A stretch of DNA of 64,000 bases from Zygnema cylindricum (lineage: Eukaryota; Streptophyta; Zygnematophyceae; Zygnematales; Zygnemataceae), in the NCBI GenBank assembly GCA_037447655.1, contig JBBHKE010002064.1:62001-126000 (forward strand). Reading direction: 5' to 3'. Under the pieces are notes generated by a model. That model was not told the DNA's origin. It did not search any database and saw nothing but the letters and a program-made list of their open reading frames with translations. Below are positions 41,399 to 51,878 of the stretch, piece by piece (the stretch's first letter is position 1; every line of letters begins with the position of its first letter). A program made the translations under genes and the position numbers.

Positions 41399-42640
41399 TG
41401 TTGATATTTGAGTATTTTATAGGTCTGTATTAGGATAGAAAAAGAGCTGAGGCGGTCTGCCTCTAACTCCCCTTTCCAAGCCCCCATACTTGTCGTAGTC
41501 ACTGAAGGCTGGATAGGGAGCTAGAGCCATGGCTGCCTAGGCTCTCTAGAGAAGACAGGGGGTAAATTATGTAGTCTTACCAAAAGTTGGTTGACGGACC
41601 CAGGAATTGATCCTGGTACCTACCGTCCATCAATCCACGTTAGCCGTTAGCTCTAGCCGTTATGTCTAGAACAGATATTACGATATATAGGGTTTGACAA
41701 ATATATAAATCGTTATATGTAGATTAATCCGTTTAACGGCTAATAGATACTTAGTACATAGATACAGTTTAGTTTAGTACGAAGTACGGAATGGAGGCAG
41801 AACGGATACCACGCATTTGTTTCGATAGCGAAACAAATACCGCGCATTTGTTTCGACAGCGAAACAAATACCGCGCATTTGTTTCGATAGCGAAACAAAT
41901 ACTGCGCGTCGAATTTCAGCGGCTACGATTATAGCCGGTCTTGATCGGACGGCCACGATAGGCGCCGCGATCACGGAAAAGGCATTTTTGGCGTTTTACG
42001 GTCTTTGTCACGTCATGTGACACGTGGCGTGATAACATTGGACTACGGGAATTCCGGAGATTACAGGAACTAATCCTGATTTGACACGTGTCGACATTTT
42101 GGCCATGTCGTACAATGGCCGTACAGAAAGTACACCGGCACCTGTACTTTTCTGTACGACACAGTAATTTGATTGGTGCCGTACTTCAGTAGATAGAGTT
42201 TTAGAGAGGGAATAGGACTTAGAAAATTTTGGGTAGGCAGCTGCCTCTCCCAGAGAGCACCCTGTATAAATGGCAAACTTTGGCCAGCCATAACTATCAA
42301 TTTACTTGACCATTTTCAGTGATTATTTTTGCTGCGGACTCAGGGGAGTCTAGGCTACACAGGGGTGTAGTCGGTCAGAGTTTTTGTCTGCCAGGGTGGC
42401 TGTATTTCTAAGGGAAAGTCAAAGTGGGTGAATGTGTCCAAATCTCATATTCTAACTTTGCATTCTGTGGTGGAACTGAGCACACAGAAAGTGTTATTTC
42501 ACAGGGGTGAATCTATATTGGGGTTCTGACTGTCAAGGGGTCAGTCACTTGGGTTTATATTAACTTGGAGTCGGCACTATCTAGATTAGCTTCTTTTGGA
42601 TCTGCATACTCTGAGGGCCAATAGAGGTCTCAGAGTTTCA
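41399..42640 (+). repeat. E8 3' LTR (1242 bp)
   Basis: Follows the polypurine tract AATAAGGGGAG. It differs from the 5' LTR by a 4-bp shorter palindrome repeat and a few substitutions (for example CCAATAGAGG at the end, which destroys the Gag ATG in this copy). The tRNA-like module is at 41582-41664 on the minus strand. Confidence 0.95.
41582..41664 (-). other. tRNA-like module in E8 3' LTR
   Basis: Same as the module at 38449-38531, with one G-to-A change on the plus strand (ATCCACG for ATCCGCG). T stem and T4 are intact. Confidence 0.62.
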
Positions 42641-42645
42641 TTAAC

Positions 42646-43689
42646 ATCTTCATCATATCCTAATAAGTATCCCGGTTTTCCTTTAGGATTTAGCTTCCAA
42701 TTAGACCGATCTGTATCTAGACTGAATACTTGACTGCCGAAAACCTTTAAGTGGGATATGTCTGGTTTCCAGCCTGTCCATCTCTCATAAGGTGTTTGAT
42801 CTTTTATAGCTGAAGTAAGAACTCTATTTTTGAGGTAATTAGCACAGTTCATTGCTTCTGCCCAAAACCATTTTTTTATTTTTTTATCTGACAACATACT
42901 TCTAGCACTATCACTTAGTGTTCTATTTAACCTTTCAGCTACCCCATTCTGTTCTGGGTTTTTTGGAACTGTCTTTGTGTGTTGGACTCCATCTTCCCTC
43001 AGCAAATCCTCGAACTTGTTAGAAGTATTCTCTCCACCATTGTCACTCCTTACTCTCTTAATTGAAGTTTCATGGAGTTTTTCGCTCCATGCTTTATATC
43101 GTCTAAAACAATCTTGAGCTTCTGACTTGTTTTTCAAAATATACACCCTGGAATACCAAGACCAATCATCAGTGATAGTCATCATAAATCTCTTCCCCTC
43201 CGGTGAGGGCACTTTAGCCGGTCCCCAAATATCTGTGTGTACTAAATCTATAATTTTTTCTCCCTTATAAGTGGCTGTTTTGGGAAAGGGTAATCTGTGT
43301 GCTTTACCTTGAGCACATCCACTACAATCACTTATATTATCACTCTCACTGAACTGAATCCCTTCCACCACTCCCATCTTTTTCATCTCTCTTAACTTAT
43401 CTCGATTCACATGCCCAAGCCTCTTATGCAACATCATAATATCATGAACACCAGCATAATAAAGTTTCTTTGTTTCATTACTTAAAATCAGCCTAAACAT
43501 CCTTTGGCTACCTTTCTCAACAATGAAATAGACCTCTTCCTCAAAACTAGAAGTAAAGACTCCTTCCCTTGTTCTAATAAAAAAACCTTTATCATGTAAT
43601 ACAGATGTAGAGATGAGGTTTTTGTTCAGCCTCGGAATAAACAATACATCGGAGAATGATACTATAGATGTCTTTCCTTCTACTAACAC
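42646..43689 (-). pseudogene. E6 integrase
   Basis: A nearly open frame from VEGKTSIVSFSDVLFIP to GYLLGYDEDV. The HHCC site has LHKRLGHVNRDKL and CSGCAQGK; both His and both Cys are kept. DD35E: VHTDIWG, RSDNGGEN and EQNGVAERLNRT are present. Reading stops where E8 is inserted (42645); the original pol continues at 38260 and below. The frame is separated from protease by a TAG near 43695. Closest relative is E4. Confidence 0.88.
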
Positions 43690-44961
43690 TTTCGGATCTA
43701 CCTATCCTACAAGAGTAGTAGTGACTATCCTCCCATCCCCGTACTCTATCTCTACGGTGGGAATCTTTCTTATCTTATTGAACAGGTGCTTATCCTTACA
43801 CATGTGCATGGAGGCACCTGAATCTACAATCCATCCTGCTTCACCTTTCAATCCACTGTAAGCACATTTCTGCCTTTGTGGAATTTCGACCTCGTTTTTC
43901 GCCTCCAACTCCTCATCCAATAGGAGCTCATCGTCCTCGTTCTCGGATTCCGCCTCATGTACTTGTGTCACAAGGGCCTTTTTCTTTCCTCTCGGGGTTC
44001 CACCGGTCTGCCCCTCCTTTAACAAAAGCTCGGTTAGCTTAGTGCACTCTGCCATATAGTGCCCCGGTTTCTTACAAAAATGATATAAACCTTTGGGAGC
44101 CCTTGGTCTGAACTCGTCGGTCTGATTTTTTTGCTCCCTCCCCCCATAGTTTTCGACCAGTTTTCGAGAATCCTTGTTCCTCCAATCAGTCGCAGCTGCC
44201 AAGGCTTGCCCACTTTTCCCTCCCGTTTTGATCTCTATCGTATTCTCCCAAACGAGAATCATCCCTACCACTGAGTTCCATATCCACCTTGAGTCCGGCA
44301 AGTCCTGCACACGGTTAACTATGTTCTCAAACTCATCGGGTAACTTCATCAGTAAACAGGTAACCTTTTCTTTTTCACTAAAATCTTTTCCAGCACTCTC
44401 TAGCTCCATAAAAAGTGTAACAAGCTAATTCCATAAATCCAACATCTTCCCCCATTTGTATACATACTCTTTAACTTTCTGATCAGCCAACTCTTGTTGA
44501 TGAATCGTACCACTTCGGTACATCTTTATGAGAGACATCCAAAGATCAGATGCCCTTTCTACCTACAAATGAGGACATGCAAGCCTTTGAGTAAGATGGC
44601 GGAGGATGAAGTGATTTGCCGCCATTTTGTTGAAGTCCCAGGTATCACTATCATTCTCCGCGTTCGTTGGAATAGGTGACATTAATGCTGAACCAGTTGT
44701 TATTGGTGAGGTCGTCTCCTTCTACGTTGCTTTGTCCACCACCTCTCCTTCCTTTGTCTCATTCGTTGAAGATGGATCTGCTTTCCTTGCGAATCTGCTT
44801 CCTCCAAACCCTGAAGGGACTCTAAGACTTGATGGACGCCCCACTCGTCCACTCACTATCCCCCAAAACATTTTTCGCATAGAGCTCCTATCATCATACT
44901 TTCCCAGTATATGAAGCCAGTTCAATTAAAGATGGGTACCTTAGAGGGTGGGCTCATAACC
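43690..44961 (-). pseudogene. E6 Gag and protease
   Basis: 43702-44409 encodes late Gag, zinc knuckle and protease. The protease DSG is kept (WIVDSGASMHMC), but the first knuckle Cys is Tyr (YHFCKKPGHYMAEC). 44410-44961 encodes early Gag in pieces with stops (LACPHL region at about 44575, MMIGALCEK region shifted near 44880). The start codon in the LTR has become ATT (44979-44981 reads CAATAAG on the plus strand), so Gag initiation is lost. Confidence 0.85.
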
Positions 44962-46023
44962 TGAAACTCTGAGACCTCAATAAGTCCTTTGGGTGGACAG
45001 CTTCTAAGAAGTCTCTAGGATAACCTTGACCCCTTTGTGTTTCATCAAGAATAACTGCCACCCTGGCAAAAAAAAACTCTGACCACCTTCACCGTGTGAA
45101 GGTAAGACTCCCTTCAGTCGATAGCAAAAAGAATCTATGAATTTGCTCCCGTGAGCAGTAAGTTATGGTGGGTGAAAGTTGACCTTTTGTACAGAAGCTC
45201 TTTGGGAGAGAGGGTCCTATCTACCAATCTTTCTAAGTCCTATCTCTCTCACCAACTCTATCTACTGTTGTACGGACCAATCATATTACTCTTCCATACA
45301 CAAAAGTACAGCTGCCAATGTACTTTTTGTACGAATACTTTACGACATGGCCTAAATGTCGACACGTGGTATATCCGGATTCGCTCCCTTAATCCCCGGA
45401 GATGCCGCGATCCAATGTCTTTCTACCACGTGTCATCCGATGTGGCGATGACCACAAACCGCCGAAATCCTCTTCCGCGATCTTGGCATTCATTTCGGTT
45501 GTCCGATTAAATGCATATTTAATCGTAGCCGTAATAAATACCTGCGCGGTATTCGTTTCGCTATCGAAACAAATGCGCCGTATTTATTCTTTTTTCATAC
45601 CTTTATCCGTACTTTTACATAACTGGATCTATGTATCCCGTAAGCAGTTGCAGCTAAATGAATTATCCTATGTAATTCTATTTAAATAATTATCAAACCC
45701 AATACCATGTATCATTAGTCTTAGACTTAACGGTTAGGACTACCGGCTACCGGCTATCTATTATTCCGTAGGTACCAGGATCAAATCCTGGTTCTGACAT
45801 CTATCCTTTTAGTAAATAAACTTATCGGTAAATAAACTAATCTATTTCCCGTAAACCTCTGGATAGCCTAGGCAGCCATGGCTCTAGCTTCCACTCCAAC
45901 TTCCCAGTGACTGCGACAAGTGTGGGAGTTGGAGAGAGAAGTTAGAGATAGACTGCCTCGGCTTCTTTCTGTATTTTAATTTAGACCTAGAAAATATATT
46001 AAAAAGAACCATCAATTTCTACA
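44962..46023 (-). repeat. E6 5' LTR (1062 bp)
   Basis: Matches 31307-32369. The primer site next to it reads GGTTATGAGCCC (44950-44961), one base off. The tRNA-like module is at 45722-45810. Right end TTTCTACA, then the TACCA duplication. Confidence 0.9.
45722..45810 (+). other. tRNA-like module in E6 5' LTR
   Basis: ACTTAACGGTTAGGACTACC (A-box-like, resembling tRNA D arms), perfect T stem CCAGG/CCTGG (45775-45779, 45787-45791), loop ATCAAAT, then T4 at 45807-45810. It is antisense to E6. Confidence 0.63.
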
Positions 46024-47817
46024 TACCATATAACCCGGAACAAAATGGGGTAGCTGAGAGGTTGAATCGAACACTATGAGATAGTGTATGAGGTATGTTG
46101 GCTGACAAGAAAATAGGAAAGAGATTTTGGGCAGAAGGAATGAACTGTGCCAATCACATTAAGAATAGAGTCCTTACCTCAGGTGTAAAGGGAGTGACAC
46201 CTTATAAGAGATGGGTTGGAAGGAAACCAGATATCTCACACCTTAAAGTATTCGGTAGCCAAGTTTACAGTCTTGACACGGATAGGAAAAACTGGAAACT
46301 AGATGCTAAGGGAAAACCTGGATACTTTGTGTGATATGATGAGGATGTCAAGGGATATAGAGTGTATGACTTAGCAAAAAAAGATATCATTTTGGTCAGA
46401 CACCTAGTTGTCATGGATGAAGGGAAGTCATTTGACCCTTTCAAAAATAAACAAAGAAGATAAAAATCAGATTTGAGTCCGAGAGTGAGGAGAACTCGAT
46501 CGTTCCCGAAAAGGACATGAATGAAATCGTGATTGCAGATTCAGGGGAGATCCGAGATACAGCAAACTTTCCGAAAATATCACATACTCCTAGGGACGTC
46601 GAGGAGATAGAAGAAGTGGGACTAGAATCGGCTCCCATGGATAGGGGAGCCAATGTGACAGTGAGGAGAAATCCAAGACTTCCATCCATTCCAGCTTCAG
46701 AGTTTGAAGAAGGAAGAATGAGCAGCAAAAAAAAACAAGAAAAACATGGCGTTCATAAGGTAACTAAGCTATCTCACCCAGATGAGCCTCAATCTTACTC
46801 AGAGGCAGTAAATAGTCGTGAGAAAGAAAGATGGATTAGAGCCGTAAATGATGAGATGGGGTTAATCATGGAAGCAAATACTTGGGAGCTAACGGATTGT
46901 CCTCCAGAGAAAACCTATTGGGTGTAAATGGGTATTTAAACTAAAACTGAAACTTGATGATACCATTGAGAGATATAAGGCTTGATTGGTAGCGAAAGGG
47001 TTTACCCAAAAGGAGGGGATTGACTATGAGGAGACCTTTGCTCTAGTTGTTAGGTTCCCATCACTAAGGATTCTCTTGAGTCTGCCAGCAGCGGAAGACA
47101 TGGAATTACACCAGATGGACATTAACACTGCTTTTCTTAATGGTGAGTTAAAGGAAGAAATTTGCATGAGGCAACCGGAGGGGTTTGTGGAGGCAAGAGA
47201 ATAGAGCAAAATCTGCAGGCTCATAAAGTCCTTATATGGACTGAAGCAGGCTCCTCGACAGTGGAATAAAAAACTAGATGAGTTTCTCACCGGTCTGGGA
47301 TATATCCGGATTAGCTCTAACCATTCTATCTATATGTTTGAAGATGAGAATGGTTTATGTGGATGATTTGCTTGTATTGAGTAAGTCTTTGGAGAAGATC
47401 AATAGGCTAAAGAAAAGATCTTAGGGGCAGATTTGATATGAAGGATTTAGGTGAGGCAAAATATATTTTGGGGATCTAAATGGAGAGAGATAGGGGGAAA
47501 ACGATTATCAAACTTACTTAGAAAGAAGCAATAGATAATATGCTTGAAAAATTCTAGATGGAAAAGGCTAACAGTTGTACCACTCTTATGGACTTGAAAA
47601 AAGTAAGTGAGGGAAGGGAAGAAGGAGGAATGATGATCTTAGATGATCAGATGAGTCTAGAGGAGAGAGAGTTTATGAAGTATATCCCTTATAGACAGGT
47701 TGTTGAAATTTTGATCTAATTATGAACTGTACCAGGCTGGACATAGCGGCAGCAATAGGAGTCCTCAGTAGCAGTCTTAATGATCCTATGAAGAGAGATT
47801 GGGAGGCAGCCAAGAGA
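46024..47817 (+). pseudogene. E5 pol, middle part: integrase end and reverse transcriptase
   Basis: Continues from 31306 with NPEQNGVAERLNRTL (the DD35E Glu region), then 46095-46334 (KKIGKRFWAEGMNCANHIKN), linker 46517-46927 and early reverse transcriptase 46986-47204 ([33 protein letters not shown]). YVDDLLVLS is at about 47355-47385 after a short deletion. The thumb region follows with stops, up to the chimeric insertion at 47818 within RNase H start (AAKR). Numerous stops and shifts. Confidence 0.88.
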
Positions 47818-49151
47818 CGTTGTTTTGAAAATTCAGTTTCGTGAGGGCGTGTCGTTTCGTGCGTACAATATGTTTCGTGGGTACAGTAAAAGATTCTAAT
47901 GCTATCTTGATTTACTGTGGAGGTTCGAATGGATCTGCGAATTGGGGGAGTAATGGTACTAATTGCTTGGGATGTACGAAATTAGTTAAAGCAGTGGTAA
48001 CGTTAGCGGAAGCAATGGTAACGGTTGAACAAAAGGGGAGAAGGGAAGAATGTGGACTTAGTGGCTGAGAGAGTCTAAAGGTTTGGGGGAGTGTTGGTTT
48101 TTGGAAACCTTTAGTCCTCTCTATATCACATTGCTATGCTGCCATGCTGCGCTGGTCACACCGCAGACATAGCAGCATGTATGAAAAAGATATTGTGCTG
48201 CCATGCTGCGCTGGTCACATCGCAGCCATAGCAGCTTGCATACTAAGTACTAAGAGTATTGAACGTACGGAATTGGACTTCAAGTGACGCGAAGAAACAT
48301 AGACGAAAGTGTTGAATGTGTTGGAGAAATGGACGGCGGATCGCGAAGCGATCCGATGATTAACATTCGAAATGATTTAAATTGTACGTCGGCCGTATGA
48401 AACATAATGCGGCGGTCAACATGTGATGAATTGGACGCCACCGGAGCTACGGACGGCAGCGCCGTTGGTTTGGTGAGGGACGCGAAATCGCGTCCATCAC
48501 ATGATTTTTATTTTGGACGGTCTTGATTCGTAACGGAATTCGTACGACGTGTAAATATTTAACAATGTTTTGTCCCGTGTATTTAATTATTAGTGTAGAT
48601 CTTAGGTACACTCACATTAATAGAGGTAGTTGATTGATTACGTACGGCTGGTATGCCTCCGTACAGTTAGTAGTAAGCTGTAGTGTATATTTGTAGGACT
48701 TAGTCATTTCTAGACTTAGGAACTTTTTGGACAGAAACTGTTTCTGTTCCTTTTTGGGAATTTCATCTGAGAATTTCTCTCAGTTTTATTGGCACAATTA
48801 TCTGGAATTTTGCATGTGTGTTCCTCCTTGTGTGGGCAATATTGTGGCAAATTTGCAGACCTATTGTTAGTCTGATTTGCTTGGGGCTTCATTGTGAAGT
48901 TGGTCAAATTTATCAAAGTTGTGGCAGGCTGTTTTTCTGCAACTTTGACTGAGTGTTCTGATTATTCGGTTTAGTATTATTATATAAAACTTGGTGGGAA
49001 TACTAAGTGGACTAGGAACTATGTGGTTCAGTAGTTTCAGCTTGGTTTGGTTATTGTGTAGAATTCTGAGTGGAACCAAAGGAGGCTGTTTTAGGGTAGT
49101 CTGTGGTGCTTCCGAGGGTACATTCATGGCTGAAAAGGGCTATGAACAACA
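47818..49151 (+). mobile_element. Chimeric LTR insertion in E5 RNase H
   Basis: 1334 bp flanked by a perfect 5-bp duplication AGAGA (47813-47817 and 49152-49156). 47818-47950 resembles the start of an E7-type LTR. 47960-48091 resembles the 3' end of an element (CTGAGAGAGTCTAAAGG, then polypurine TTTGGGGGAG). 48092-49151 is a complete LTR related to that of E10 at its start and to E7 at its end, with a 26-base Gag leader. It appears to be a retroelement reduced to a partial 5' LTR, a stub and a 3' LTR before or after insertion. Confidence 0.78.
48092..49151 (+). repeat. LTR within the chimeric insertion (1060 bp)
   Basis: TGTTGGTTTTTGG start, TATGAACAACA end. It contains a 60-bp imperfect tandem repeat rich in CTGC/GCAGC (48125-48240) and an E7-like 3' half. 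The ATG at 49126 is 26 bases before the end, the same spacing as in E7. No tRNA-like module is seen. Confidence 0.85.
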
Positions 49152-49687
49152 AGAGAGTCATGAGATATCTGGTAGGAACTAGAGATTTAAGGTTATATTT
49201 GGGACGAGAGCACACTGATATCACTACTTGGAGAGAATGCCAGTTATGGGGACTGGGTATGTGTTGTATGTGGGGGAAGGTGCTTGTTGTTGGAGCAGTA
49301 AGCAACAAAAGGTGGTTGCTCAGTCTACTATGGAGGTTGAGTATATGGCCTCTTGTTCGGTTGTGAAAGAGATGATGTGGGTCAAATCCTTTATGCAATA
49401 ATTAGGGTATATGAAGGAGGGAGTGCATGAAGATTTTTGTGATAATCAGGCTGCCATTGCCATTGCAGCCAATCCAAAACAACATTTCAACGCTTAATAT
49501 ATGGACATAAGATTGAGCTTCGTGAGGGGAAAAGTTGAAAATAAAATTGTAAATCTTGTGTATAAATCCAATGAAGAAATGGTGGCTGACATGATGACCA
49601 AACCTGTGCCCTCTCCAAAGTTAAAATATTGTAGGGAAAAATGTGGATTAAAAGAAAAGTTAAAATTAGACTAGCAAATAAGGGGAG
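49152..49687 (+). pseudogene. E5 RNase H and polypurine tract
   Basis: Resumes the reading (RVMRYLVGTRDL), then TTW with a deletion in the SDAS region, MEVEYMAS, DFCDNQAAIAIA, and the ADMMTKPVPSPKLKYCREKC tail, with stops near 49397 and 49497. It ends with the polypurine tract AAATAAGGGGAG directly before the 3' LTR at 49688. Confidence 0.88.
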
Positions 49688-50692
49688 TGTTGAAATAAGT
49701 AATTTTTGGTATTTTCTAGATCTTAAATAATTAGCAGAAACAGATAGAGAAAATGCATGCAGCCTGCCTCCGTCTATTTTCTCTTGCCCCCATACTTGTT
49801 GTAGTCATTGAAGGAGAGAGAGAGCAATGGAGCTATGGCTACCTCAGCTCTATAGGAAGGACTAAAGAGTGACTTAAGTCACTCTCAACAAAAGGTTGAG
49901 TCCGGCATGACTCAAACCCCCGACCGGCAGAGCGCAGCGAAGCTGTTAGCTCTAACCAATCTGTCAAAGAAGTCCGTTAGGAGATATAGGGTTTGATAAG
50001 TATTCAACCTATTGTATAATACTGAAACCATTTAACTGAAATATGGACGAATGAACATAAAACTTGTTAAGGTTTAGTGCGAAACGTCATTTCGCACGAA
50101 ACAAATGAATCGGACATTTGTTTAACGGTCGACATTTGATGTCGGATTTAATCCGACGGCGTACGTTATCGCCGAGATTGCAGAATGGTCGCTTTGGCTT
50201 TTATGGACGTGGCATGACCTAGGGCCGCGTGGAAGGATGACATTCGGTCGCGAGAATCCCGGAGAATATACAAACGAGTGGAAAAGATACACGCGTCCAC
50301 TCAGTAGCCTTGTCGTACACGGTCGTACAGAAAGGACATCGGCCGTAGTACCTTTCTTGTACTTTACAGTTATATGATTGGTTTGTATTTCAGTAAATAG
50401 GGGTTGTGAGAGAGGTTTAGGACTCATGAAATTTTGGTAGGTAGTCACCTCTCTCTCTAAGAGAGCTTTGTATAAATTGGCATTTTTTGCCAGCTCATAA
50501 CTTATTCGCTGGCTGGCTGTTTTCAAGGATTCTTTTTGCTACGGACTCAGGGGAGTTGAGGCTGCATAGAGGTGTAGTCAAACTGTCATTTTCCTTTCCT
50601 GGACAGCAATGGTTGTGGCTTGAAGTGGGTTAGTTAAATACTATCTAGAGGCTTCCTGTATTTTGTGGTCCAATGGAGGACACAGAATTGCA
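49688..50692 (+). repeat. E5 3' LTR (1005 bp)
   Basis: TGTTGAAATAAG start, CAGAATTGCA end, aligned throughout with 28314-29320. The antisense tRNA-like module is at 49890-49965 (T4 49890-49893). Flank GATAT. Confidence 0.92.
49890..49965 (-). other. tRNA-like module in E5 3' LTR
   Basis: Minus strand: GGTTAGAGCTAACAGCT, B-box with one change (GGTTTGAGTCA), T4 terminator. It is antisense to E5. Confidence 0.5.
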
Positions 50693-51037
50693 GATATATT
50701 AATCAGGCCACTTGTTTTTGGCTACAACCAATGATACTCTTACACTGGCAGCTGATCAACTTTCGTTGGTGTATTACCGCCAATTAGAATTCACGTATAT
50801 CCTAATAAGAGGTTTGTTCTACATTTGATATGACTAAACGCATCGTTATTATATTTAAATAGCAGTATAACAATACATGAATTCTAATAAAGCATTTCAT
50901 TATGCACCTTATTAAAGTTAATGGTCCTTATTTAACCTCATACAACGTTCGTTCTCCCCGCGAACGACAAGGAAATTAAAATCAATCACTCAGTTCAATA
51001 TAAGTTATGTGAAACAAAACGTAAATATGGAATACCA
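50693..51037. other. Unassigned 345-bp spacer
   Basis: AT-rich DNA between E5 and E9 with no repeat, gene or RNA feature I can support. It is probably the same host segment that continues at 28308 on the other side of E5. Confidence 0.4.
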
Positions 51038-51878
51038 TGTTGTTTTTGAAAAAGCTTTAAGTCTCAGCAAATCTATATGGTGGCACCGACAACGCAGCTG
51101 CGACGCAGATGGAACAAGCGCAGCTGCGGTTACTTTTGGTCTGTACGGACAAACGCAGCCTGCGACGCAACAGGTCAAACGCAACTGCGGATATTTTTGG
51201 TATATAACAACGCAGCTGCTACGAAACAAGACAAACGCAGCTGCGGCGAACTTGTGTATGTGATAACGCAGCTGCTACGAAGATGCGGATATTTTTGAAT
51301 GTTATCAGGAATTGGACTGCGCTACTGCGGTCGATTCGAATCAAGTCAACGGATGAGATTCACTAAGTCAGACGACAAGTATTTGATTAAATAACCTGTA
51401 TAGGATTCTCAGTCATATTGAGTGTACAACGATAGATCAGTTTTAGCGTGATCAAGTGCACTTAAACCTTAGTGGCAGTTTAGTTCTTTTGGACGTATCT
51501 TGTAGGAACACTTGTATCGGCGGTACAGCACTAAGTTGAAGTACAACTAAGTGAAGAAGTATAAGACTTAGGACGTAGAACATTTTATGTATCCAGACTT
51601 CCAGACTGTGTAATCTGCAGACTGTTTTTGGGAAACTTCTAAGTTGCATATCTTGGTGTATGTTGGATCAATTAAGCTGAAACTTTTGGAGTTGTCAGTC
51701 CTTGTGATATTCTACACTGTGGTATAGTGTGAAGCAATTTGGTTCATTATATCAGATTTGGTGAGCTGTAGAAAACAGCTGTTTGATAGGATTCTTGATA
51801 AGCTTCTGTGAGTGAGATTATGTCTACTTCCACTACTACTGCTGCTCCTCCACCTGCACCGGTGGTTGTAGAACAACA
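51038..51878 (+). repeat. E9 5' LTR (841 bp)
   Basis: TGTTGTTTTTG start, GAACAACA end, followed directly by the primer site. It lacks about 60 bp present in the 3' copy (56240-56305). 51075-51300 holds seven GCAGCTGC or near copies. It ends with a 59-base Gag leader starting at ATG 51820. No tRNA-like module. Confidence 0.88.

Larger units (their letters stand above)
38266..42640 (+). mobile_element. E8: young gag-only copia element inserted in E6
   Basis: 4375 bp, LTRs 38266-39511 and 41399-42640, perfect target duplication TTAAC (38261-38265 and 42641-42645). The LTRs differ by one 4-bp indel (38717-38720 region) and about five substitutions. It has a perfect primer site and polypurine tract (AATAAGGGGAG) and one 625-codon frame. 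There is no protease, integrase or working reverse transcriptase, so it must move by proteins of a partner such as E4. It resembles the described gag-only terminal-repeat (TR-GAG) class of plants. Confidence 0.94.
31307..46023 (-). mobile_element. E6: Ty1/copia element inserted in E5 integrase, holding E7 and E8
   Basis: Minus-strand element of the E1/E4 clade. LTRs are 31307-32369 and 44962-46023, with target duplication TACTA (31302-31306) and TACCA (46024-46028), one change. E5 integrase reads on across it. Internal parts: 32370-33858 (reverse transcriptase, RNase H), 37668-38260 (linker) and 42646-44961 (integrase, protease, Gag). E8 is a clean insertion; E7 is not. Several stops in every domain make it defective. 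Confidence 0.92.
28314..50692 (+). mobile_element. E5: Ty1/copia element holding E6 and a chimeric insertion
   Basis: Plus-strand element of the E2 LTR family. LTRs are 28314-29320 and 49688-50692, flanked by GGTAT (28309-28313) and GATAT (50693-50697), one change in five. The internal parts are 29321-31306, 46024-47817 and 49152-49687; they join in the order Gag, protease, integrase, reverse transcriptase, RNase H. The coding frames have many stops, so it is defective. Net length without its guests is about 6.3 kb, the size of E4. Confidence 0.92.
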
